A stretch of DNA of 64,000 nt, from positions 186,001-250,000 of the forward strand of contig NZ_JAKLTQ010000001.1 in the NCBI RefSeq assembly GCF_022012395.1. The letters are read 5' to 3'. The notes beneath the pieces are model-generated. The model saw only the letters and a program-made list of their open reading frames with translations. It did not search any database and had not been told where the DNA came from. Positions 39,209-45,906 of this stretch are shown one piece after another (position 1 is the stretch's first letter; each line of letters begins with the position of its first letter). The translations under genes were made by a program, and so were the position numbers. Origin of the DNA: Arthrobacter hankyongi (GTDB lineage Bacteria; Actinomycetota; Actinomycetes; Actinomycetales; Micrococcaceae).

Positions 39209-41956
39209 ATGACCCAGAACACCCGCAGGATTGTCGTCGTCGGCGGCGGCCCCGCCGCCCACCGCTTTGTCGAAGCCATGTCTTCCCGGGGCGCCGTCGC
39301 CAACGGCACCTTTGCCATCACCGTGCTGACCGAGGAGATCCACCTGCCCTACGACCGGGTGTCCCTGAGCAAGGCGCTGACCGACACCGAGGTGGACCTG
39401 ACCCTGGGCGGAAAGTCGCTCTGGGACCAGGACGGCATCACGCTGGTCACCGGCGCCCGCGCCGTGGACATCGACCTCGAGGCCCAGGCGGTCATCACCG
39501 CAAACGGTGCCCGTTTCGGCTACGACGAACTGGTGCTCGCCACCGGGTCCAACGCCGCCACCCTGCCGATCCCGGGCCACGAACACACCAGCGTCTACCG
39601 CACGCTCGAGGACGTCTGGTCGATCAACCGCAAGGTGTCGGAGCTGACTGCCAGGCTGGGCCGGACCATCAACGCCGTCACCGTCGGCGGGGGCCTGCTG
39701 GGCCTGGAAGCCGCCGCGGGCCTGCAGGGCCTCGGCGCCAACCCGGTGGTGATCGACGGCGGCAAGTGGCTGATGGGCACCCAACTGGACGAGGGCGCCG
39801 GTCAGGCCATGGGCCGCCTCATCGCGGCCAAGGGCCTGGAGGTCCACGGCGGTGTCTATCCCGCCGCCGTGCTCGCCGAAACCGGGGCCGACGGCGGGAC
39901 CCAGGTCACCGGCGTCGAAATGGCCGACGGCCGGGTCATCGATGCGGACCTGGTGGTGGTCTCCATCGGCGTCCGGCCACGCGACGAGATTGCCCGCACC
40001 GTGAACCACCGAGCCAAAGCCGAGGCCGCAGCGGCCGCAGGCATCAAGACAGAGGACCTTGGCGACGAAGACTTCGTCCCCGTTTTCCGGATGGGTACCC
40101 GCGGCGGCATCGTGATCGACGCAAGCTGCGCCACCGACGTCGAGCACATCTGGGCGATCGGCGAGGTCGCCAACTTCGGCGGCATGTGCGTGGGCCTGGT
40201 CGCCCCGGCCAATACCATGGCCGAAATCGTCGCGGACCGCCTGCACGGCGGCGATGCGGCCTTCACCGGCTTCGACACCGCCACCAAGCTCAAACTTTCC
40301 GGCGTGGACGTGGCCAGCTTCGGCGACGCCTTCGCCCGGACCCCCGGCGCGCTGGAAATCGTCTACGCGGACCCGGCCCGCGGGGTGTACCAGAAGCTCG
40401 TGGTCACCGACGACGCCCGGACGCTGCTGGGCGGCATCTTCGTCGGCGATGCCGCACCCTACACCTCGCTGCGCCCGCTGCTGGGCCGCGAGCTGCCGGC
40501 CGAGCCGGGTGCCTACCTCTCCGCTGCCGGCGGCGGAGACGCGCCGGACACGGAGTTGCCGGACGACGCGGTGCTCTGCTCCTGCAACAACGTCGCCGCC
40601 GGCAGCATCCGGGAAGCGGTCAACGGCTGTGGCAGCTGCGAAGGCCAGGATCCGGTGCAGGACCTCGGCGGGCTCAAGGCCTGCACCCGGGCCGGCACCC
40701 AGTGCGGCTCCTGCGTGCCGATGCTCAAGAAACTGCTCGAAACCGAACTGGCCAAGTCCGGGATCGCCGTCTCGAAGGCGCTTTGCGAGCACTTCACCAT
40801 GTCCCGCGCCGAACTGTTCGAAGCCGTCCGGGCGCTGGAGCTGACTTCGGCCGAGGAGATCCTGGCCCGCTTCGGCACCCCGGTCCAGACCGTCACCGAT
40901 GCCGGCACGCCGGCGGCCGCCGCCCCGCTCGGCTGCGACATCTGCAAGCCGGTGCTCGGCTCCATCCTCGCCTCCCAGCACGGCTCCTACCTGCTTGACG
41001 GCGGCCGCGGCATCCTGCAGGACACCAACGACCGCGCGCTGGCCAATATGCAGAAGAACGGCACCTACTCGGTGGTCCCGCGCATCCCCGGTGGCGAAAT
41101 CACCCCGGAGAAGCTCGGCGTCATTGCCCGGGTGGCCGAAAAGTACGGCCTCTACACCAAGATCACCGGCGCGCTGCGGATCGACATGTTCGGCGCCCGG
41201 CTCGAGCAGCTGCCGGAAATCTGGCGGGAACTGGTGGAGGCCGGCTTCGAGTCCGGCCACGCCTACGGCAAGGCACTGCGCAACGTGAAGTCCTGCGTCG
41301 GCTCGACCTGGTGCCGGTACGGGGTCCAGGACTCGGTGTCCATGGCCATCAACCTGGAGCTGCGCTACCGCGGCCTGCGCTCGCCGCACAAGCTCAAGAT
41401 CGGCGTCTCCGGCTGCGCCCGCGAATGCGCCGAGGCCCGCGGCAAGGACGTGGGCGTGATTGCCACCGCGGACGGCTGGAACCTGTATGTCGGCGGCAAC
41501 GGCGGGGCCACTCCGGCCCACGCCCAGCTGCTGGCCAAGGATCTGGACGACGAAACCTTGGTCAAGTACATCGACCGCTACCTGATGTACTACATCCGCA
41601 CCGCGGACCGGCTGCAGCGCACCGCCCGCTGGGTGGAGGAGCTCGATGGCGGCATCGGGCATGTCCGCGACGTGGTCGTCGACGACAACCTCGGCATCGC
41701 CGGGGACCTGGAAGCGGCGATGTCACGCCACGTGGAGAACTACGAGGACGAGTGGGCCGCGACGCTGAAGGACCCGGAGCGGCTGCGCCGGTTCCGCTCC
41801 TTCGTCAACGCCCCGCAGGAGGCGGACGGCTCCATCCTCAACATCCGCGAGCGCGGCATGATCCGGCCCGCCACCGAGGATGAGGTGGCGGCGGCAGCCG
41901 CCGGGTCCGGCCCGGTGCTGCTGGGCGCCTCCATCCCCCTCCGTCCCGCCGACTGA
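39209..41956 (+). CDS. nirB: NADH-dependent nitrite reductase large subunit NirB
   Basis: 915 residues, ATG 39209 with GAAAGG upstream. Reduces nitrite to ammonium. Order: FAD/NADH oxidoreductase domain (VVVGGGPAAHRFVEAM, GGGLLGLEAAAGLQ), a BFD-like [2Fe-2S] domain (LCSCNNVAAGSIREAV, GTQCGSC), then the siroheme/[4Fe-4S] nitrite reductase domain with Cys pairs SCVGSTWCRYG and GVSGCARECAEARG. Full length and intact. It depends on siroheme, whose synthesis genes follow (41985, 43010) and precede (interrupted chelatase). Confidence 0.96.
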   Translation: MTQNTRRIVVVGGGPAAHRFVEAMSSRGAVANGTFAITVLTEEIHLPYDRVSLSKALTDTEVDLTLGGKSLWDQDGITLVTGARAVDIDLEAQAVITANGARFGYDELVLATGSNAATLPIPGHEHTSVYRTLEDVWSINRKVSELTARLGRTINAVTVGGGLLGLEAAAGLQGLGANPVVIDGGKWLMGTQLDEGAGQAMGRLIAAKGLEVHGGVYPAAVLAETGADGGTQVTGVEMADGRVIDADLVVVSIGVRPRDEIARTVNHRAKAEAAAAAGIKTEDLGDEDFVPVFRMGTRGGIVIDASCATDVEHIWAIGEVANFGGMCVGLVAPANTMAEIVADRLHGGDAAFTGFDTATKLKLSGVDVASFGDAFARTPGALEIVYADPARGVYQKLVVTDDARTLLGGIFVGDAAPYTSLRPLLGRELPAEPGAYLSAAGGGDAPDTELPDDAVLCSCNNVAAGSIREAVNGCGSCEGQDPVQDLGGLKACTRAGTQCGSCVPMLKKLLETELAKSGIAVSKALCEHFTMSRAELFEAVRALELTSAEEILARFGTPVQTVTDAGTPAAAAPLGCDICKPVLGSILASQHGSYLLDGGRGILQDTNDRALANMQKNGTYSVVPRIPGGEITPEKLGVIARVAEKYGLYTKITGALRIDMFGARLEQLPEIWRELVEAGFESGHAYGKALRNVKSCVGSTWCRYGVQDSVSMAINLELRYRGLRSPHKLKIGVSGCARECAEARGKDVGVIATADGWNLYVGGNGGATPAHAQLLAKDLDDETLVKYIDRYLMYYIRTADRLQRTARWVEELDGGIGHVRDVVVDDNLGIAGDLEAAMSRHVENYEDEWAATLKDPERLRRFRSFVNAPQEADGSILNIRERGMIRPATEDEVAAAAAGSGPVLLGASIPLRPAD

Positions 41957-41984
41957 CCAGCCCCGCCGTCCCGAAGGAGTCCCC

Positions 41985-43013
41985 ATGAACCTCACCGCAG
42001 ACCTGACCGGCCAGACGGTCCTGGTCGCCGGCAACGCCGCGGCCGCCCGCCGCGCGGTCCGCCGCTTCCGCACCAGCGGTGCCACCGTGCGCACGCTCAC
42101 CTCCCCGGCGGACTTCAGTCCCGGCCTGCTCGACGGCGTCGTGCTGGTGGCCGCCATCGACGACGGCGACGGCGGCTGGGCTGCGCTGCCGGCGGCCTGC
42201 CGGCGGCACGGCGTGCTGCTGGTGCGCGAGCCGGCCGCTGTGCCCGGCGGGCAGGTGACGCTGGTGGGCGGCGGTCCAGGCACCGAGGACCTGCTCACGG
42301 CCGGGGCCCTGGCGGCGCTGCGCGAGGCCGACGTCGTTTTCTACGACCGGCTGGCCCCGCACCGGAGCCTGGACCGACTGGCCCCCGGCGCCGAACTGGT
42401 GGACGTCGGGAAGCGCCCGGGCCACCATCCGGTGGGGCAGTCCGAGATCGAGCGGCTGATGATCGAGTCCGCCCGGGCAGGCAACAATGTGGTCCGGCTT
42501 AAGGGCGGTGACCCCTTCGTCTTCGGCCGCGGCGGCGAGGAAGTGGCCAGCTGCGCCGAGGCCGGCGTGCCGGTCAGCGTGGTCTCCGGGGTCACCAGCG
42601 CCATCGCGGTTCCGGCGGCGGCCGGCATCCCGGTCACGCACCGCGAGGTCAGCCGGATGTTCACCGTTGTGTCCGGGCACGCACCGCTGACCGAGGAGGA
42701 ACACACCCACCTGGCCGGACTCGGCGGCACCATCGTGGTGCTGATGGGAGTGGGGACGCTGCCGCAGCTGGCCGCCGGCCTGCGCCGGGCCGGCATGCGC
42801 GCGGACATGCCGGTGGCCGTCGTTGAACGCGGCTACAGCGATTCCCAGCGCACCACAGTCTCGGATCTGGCCGACATCGTGACCGCTGCGGCCACGGCGC
42901 GCTGCAAGTCCCCTGCCGTGCTGGTCATCGGCGAGGTGGTGCGCCAGGCAGGCAGCTGCCGCGAGCAGGCCGCGCAGCTGGCCGGACTCGCCGGCCGGCT
43001 GGAGGCAGTATGA
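41985..43013 (+). CDS. cobA: Uroporphyrinogen-III C-methyltransferase with N-terminal SirC-like remnant
   Basis: 342 residues, ATG 41985 behind GAAGGAG. The C-terminal 250 residues are a SAM-dependent methylase making precorrin-2 (VTLVGGGPGTEDLLTAGALAALREADVVFYDRL, VVRLKGGDPFVFGRGGEE, VSGVTSAIAVPAAAGIPVTHR). The first about 85 residues (QTVLVAGNAAAARRAVRRFRTSGATVRTL) look like the Rossmann start of precorrin-2 dehydrogenase but are too short for a full domain. Oxidation to sirohydrochlorin may therefore need another enzyme. 28 bp after nirB; overlaps hemD by 4 bp. Confidence 0.9.
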   Translation: MNLTADLTGQTVLVAGNAAAARRAVRRFRTSGATVRTLTSPADFSPGLLDGVVLVAAIDDGDGGWAALPAACRRHGVLLVREPAAVPGGQVTLVGGGPGTEDLLTAGALAALREADVVFYDRLAPHRSLDRLAPGAELVDVGKRPGHHPVGQSEIERLMIESARAGNNVVRLKGGDPFVFGRGGEEVASCAEAGVPVSVVSGVTSAIAVPAAAGIPVTHREVSRMFTVVSGHAPLTEEEHTHLAGLGGTIVVLMGVGTLPQLAAGLRRAGMRADMPVAVVERGYSDSQRTTVSDLADIVTAAATARCKSPAVLVIGEVVRQAGSCREQAAQLAGLAGRLEAV

Positions 43014-44143
43014 ACACGCCGACGGCAGTACCGCTGGCGGCGCCGGACACCGGATCGCTGACCGGCTTCCGGATCGGGGTCACCTCCGACCGGCGGTCAT
43101 CGGACCTGATCGAGGCGCTGGAACGCCGCGGAGCCACCGTGATGCACGCCCCGGCCTTGAAGATCGCCCCGGTGGAACAGGACCGCCAACTGCTTGAGGA
43201 CACCGCAGAGGTGCTGGCCGCCGGCCCGGATATCAGCGTGATCACCACTGCGTACGGGATGCGGCGCTGGTTTGAGGCAGCGGACGCGGCCGGCGTCGGC
43301 GAGGAATTAACGGAGGTGCTCGACCGGTCCCGGATCTATGTCCGCGGCCCCAAGGCCCGCGGCGCGGTCCGCGCGGCCGGGCTGGACGACGCGGGCATCA
43401 GCCACGACGAGCGCACCGCCTCGGTGGTGGACCTGCTCTTGGACGAGGGCGTGCGCGGCACCACCATCGCGGTCCAGCAGCATGGCTATTCGGACGCCTG
43501 CCAGCTCGAACGGCTGCGCGGCGCCGGTGCCAGGGTGCTGACAGTGACACCCTACCGGTGGGTGAAGCCGGAAGGTGCCGAGGACAAGGTGCCGCGGCTG
43601 ATCGAGGCAGTCTGCGGCCGCCGGCTGGACGTGGTCACCTTCACCAGCGCCCCGGCGGTGGACGCCCTGTGCAGCACCGCCCACGAGATGGGCCTGCATG
43701 GAGAACTCGTCGAGGCCTTCCGCGGCGGCGTGGTGGCCGCGGCCGTGGGTCCGGTCACCGCCCAGCCGCTGATCGACGCCGGCATCCGGCCGATCATGCC
43801 GGAGCGGCACCGCATGGGTGCCCTGATCCGGCTGGTGGTCGAGCACATTTCCGCACACCTGGTGGCCCGCTATGCCACTGCCCTCGGCGAGGTGCAGATC
43901 CGCGGCCGGTCCGTCCTGCTGGACGGCGCGCGGGCGGACCTCTCCCCCGCGCCGATGGTCCTGTTCCGCGAGCTGGCCGCGGCCGGTGGAGCCGTGCTGA
44001 CCCGCGACGCGATGGCCGGCTGCCTGCCGGACGCGACGGCGGAGAACGCCCTGGACATGGCGGTCAGCCGGCTGCGCCAGTCCCTGCCGGACCCGCGCCT
44101 GGTCACGACGGTGGTCAAGCGCGGCTACCGGCTGAACGTGTAG
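43010..44143 (+). CDS. hemD: Uroporphyrinogen-III synthase fused to a winged-helix DNA-binding domain
   Basis: 377 residues, ATG 43010 overlapping the methyltransferase stop. Residues about 15-265 are a HemD fold (FRIGVTSDRRSSDLIEALERRGA, TTAYGMRRWFEAA, VVTFTSAPAVDAL). Residues about 280-377 form an OmpR-type winged helix (LSPAPMVLFRELAAAGGAVLTRDAMAGCL, AENALDMAVSRLRQSL, TVVKRGYRLNV). Such fusions occur in actinobacterial nitrite clusters and probably act as regulators, with the HemD part as sensor or enzyme. It closes the nir/siroheme block. Confidence 0.9.
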   Translation: MNTPTAVPLAAPDTGSLTGFRIGVTSDRRSSDLIEALERRGATVMHAPALKIAPVEQDRQLLEDTAEVLAAGPDISVITTAYGMRRWFEAADAAGVGEELTEVLDRSRIYVRGPKARGAVRAAGLDDAGISHDERTASVVDLLLDEGVRGTTIAVQQHGYSDACQLERLRGAGARVLTVTPYRWVKPEGAEDKVPRLIEAVCGRRLDVVTFTSAPAVDALCSTAHEMGLHGELVEAFRGGVVAAAVGPVTAQPLIDAGIRPIMPERHRMGALIRLVVEHISAHLVARYATALGEVQIRGRSVLLDGARADLSPAPMVLFRELAAAGGAVLTRDAMAGCLPDATAENALDMAVSRLRQSLPDPRLVTTVVKRGYRLNV

Positions 44144-44300
44144 TGCTGCTCGTTCCGCTTTGGAGGCTTAGATTCGCGGAAGGCCGGCTTGGATTCCGGG
44201 AGGCTGTTCTCAGGCCGAAGACCCGGCGTGCGCCCGGCCGCGCCGCCGACCCGGACACTGTGCCGCCGCTTTGTTGATCTGCTTAAAGTACGCAGCGCTA

Positions 44301-44328
44301 GTGGGTATTTTCGTTAGTTCGTCGGGGG
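44301..44328 (+). repeat. Left terminal inverted repeat of the IS
   Basis: 28 bases that equal the reverse complement of 45879-45906 except at four positions. Confidence 0.93.
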
Positions 44329-44329
44329 T

Positions 44330-44662
44330 TCAGGTCCAGGCGGTGGGGTCGGCCAGGTAGAGGCCGCAGGCGGTGTCGAGGGCCTGTTCGGCGGTGCCGG
44401 ACGGCATTCCGTCGGGCAGCCAGGAGTCTTCGTAGTCGTCGTGGCTGGCCCGCCAGATGGCGAAGCCCCAGTCGTTGGCGTAGCCGGTGTAGCGCAGCCG
44501 GCAGAGCCTGAGCGTTTCCCCGCCGGGCAGGGCCGCGTCGACGTAGGCGAACCCGCCCCGGAAGCGGGTCTGGATCCGGTCGATCTGCGGCCAGCGCTCC
44601 CTGGCGCGGGCGGTAAGCCGTTGGTGCAGGGAGGTCTTGGTAGAGTCCGGGATCCTGGCCAT
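44330..44662 (-). CDS. Accessory protein carried inside the IS (110 aa)
   Basis: 110 residues from ATG 44662 (MARIPDSTKTSLHQRL); ATG 44671 would add three. It ends right at the inner edge of the left inverted repeat, so it belongs to the element. Features: basic N-terminal helix, then GGFAYVDAALPGGETLRLCRLRYTG and WGFAIWRASHDDYEDSWLP, with a C-terminal ADPTAW. Not recognised by function. It is divergent from the transposase with 79 bp between the starts, so a shared promoter region is likely. Confidence 0.7.
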   Translation of the reverse strand: MARIPDSTKTSLHQRLTARARERWPQIDRIQTRFRGGFAYVDAALPGGETLRLCRLRYTGYANDWGFAIWRASHDDYEDSWLPDGMPSGTAEQALDTACGLYLADPTAWT

Positions 44663-44741
44663 GGGGACCATTGTGCCCCGGTGCCCGCCGGTGCGGCAGG
44701 GGTCTTGCCCTGTCGCACCGGCCGGGCGGATAACGGAAGGC

Positions 44742-45878
44742 GTGAGGGTTTCCAGTCCGTTTGTGATTGTCCTGACCGATGCCCGGGAAGAGGAGCTGAG
44801 GGTACTGGTAGCCGCGGGGCGCACCCGGCAGCGGGACGTTCTGCGGGCCAGGATCGTGCTGGCCGCGGCCCGCGGGGACCCGAACGCGGTGATCGCCAGG
44901 GACCTGGGCGTGCACCCGGACACGGTGCGCAAATGGCGCAAACGCTTCGCCTCCGGCGGGCCGGACGGGCTGGCCGACCTGCCCCGGTCCGGGCGCCCGC
45001 GCACCTTCACCCCGGTCCAGGTCGCCCTGGTCAAGGCCCTGGCCTGCACCCCGCCGCCGGAGGAGCTGGCCCTCTCGCGCTGGTCGGTCACCGAACTGGC
45101 GCACGAGGCCGTCGACCGGCATGTGGTGGGGTCCATCAGCGCCGCCACGGTGGCCCGGTTCCTGGCCGAGGACGCGATCAAACCCTGGCAGCACAGCTGC
45201 TGGATTCATCCCCGCGACCCGGATTTCGGGCCCAAGGCCGCCCGGGTGCTGGACCTCTACGCCCGGACCTGGGACGGAGAACCCCTGGGCCCGGACGAGT
45301 ACGTGATCAGCGCCGACGAGAAGTCCCAACTGCAGGCCCTGCACCGGATCCATCCCGCCACCCCGCCGGGCCCGGGCCGCCCCCGGCGGGTGGAGTTCGG
45401 ATACCGCCGCGGCGGAACGCTGGCCTATTTCGCCGCCTACGACGTCCACCGGGCGAAGGTCACCGGCACGACTGCCGATACCACTGGCATCGCTCCCTTC
45501 GCGGAACTGGTGGAGAAGGTCATGACCACCGGACCCTATACCTCCGCGCACCGGGTGTTCTGGGTAGTGGACAACGGTGCCTCCCACCAGGGGCAGGCCT
45601 CCGTTGAGCGCATGGCCGCGGCCTGGCCGAACGCGGTCCTGGTCCACCTGCCCGTGCACGCCTCCTGGCTGAACCAGGTCGAAATCTACTTCTCCATCCT
45701 CCAGCGCAAGGCCCTCACCGGTGCCGACTTCGCCGGCCTGGACCAGCTCACCCAACGCATCTTCACCTTCCAGGACCGCTACAACACCACTGCCAAACCC
45801 TTCGGCTGGAAATACACCAAAGCGGACCTCAACAACTACCTCAAACGCCTGGCCCGACACGAACAACTGCCCGCATAA
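44742..45878 (+). CDS. IS630-family transposase
   Basis: 378 residues from GTG 44742 behind GGAAGG. N-terminal helix-turn-helix (IARDLGVHPDTVRKWRKRFASGG) and winged region, then a DDE catalytic core: Asp in YVISADEKSQLQAL, Asp in VFWVVDNGASHQG and Glu in SWLNQVEIYFSILQRKAL. Full length with no frameshift, so the element may be active. Confidence 0.95.
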   Translation: MRVSSPFVIVLTDAREEELRVLVAAGRTRQRDVLRARIVLAAARGDPNAVIARDLGVHPDTVRKWRKRFASGGPDGLADLPRSGRPRTFTPVQVALVKALACTPPPEELALSRWSVTELAHEAVDRHVVGSISAATVARFLAEDAIKPWQHSCWIHPRDPDFGPKAARVLDLYARTWDGEPLGPDEYVISADEKSQLQALHRIHPATPPGPGRPRRVEFGYRRGGTLAYFAAYDVHRAKVTGTTADTTGIAPFAELVEKVMTTGPYTSAHRVFWVVDNGASHQGQASVERMAAAWPNAVLVHLPVHASWLNQVEIYFSILQRKALTGADFAGLDQLTQRIFTFQDRYNTTAKPFGWKYTKADLNNYLKRLARHEQLPA

Positions 45879-45906
45879 CCCCCGGCGAATTAACGAAAAT
45901 GACCAC
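45879..45906 (-). repeat. Right terminal inverted repeat of the IS
   Basis: Partner of 44301-44328; begins one base after the transposase stop codon. Confidence 0.93.

Larger units (their letters stand above)
44301..45906 (+). mobile_element. IS630-family insertion sequence (1606 bp)
   Basis: Complete element with 28-bp terminal inverted repeats, flanked by a duplicated TA (44299-44300 and 45907-45908), the IS630 target. It carries the transposase gene (44742-45878, plus strand) and a divergent 110-residue accessory gene (44330-44662). It sits exactly in the stop codon of the membrane gene at 45906-48554; because the element starts with G, the stop TAG is rebuilt. Confidence 0.93.

Noticed and set aside
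39113-41662. An 849-residue minus-strand frame opposite nirB.
   Set aside because: Antisense to an intact nirB with all cluster ligands; composition is that of a shadow frame.
44298-45866. A 522-residue minus-strand frame across the IS.
   Set aside because: Antisense to the transposase DDE core; only its C-terminal region, in another frame, corresponds to the accessory gene at 44330-44662.
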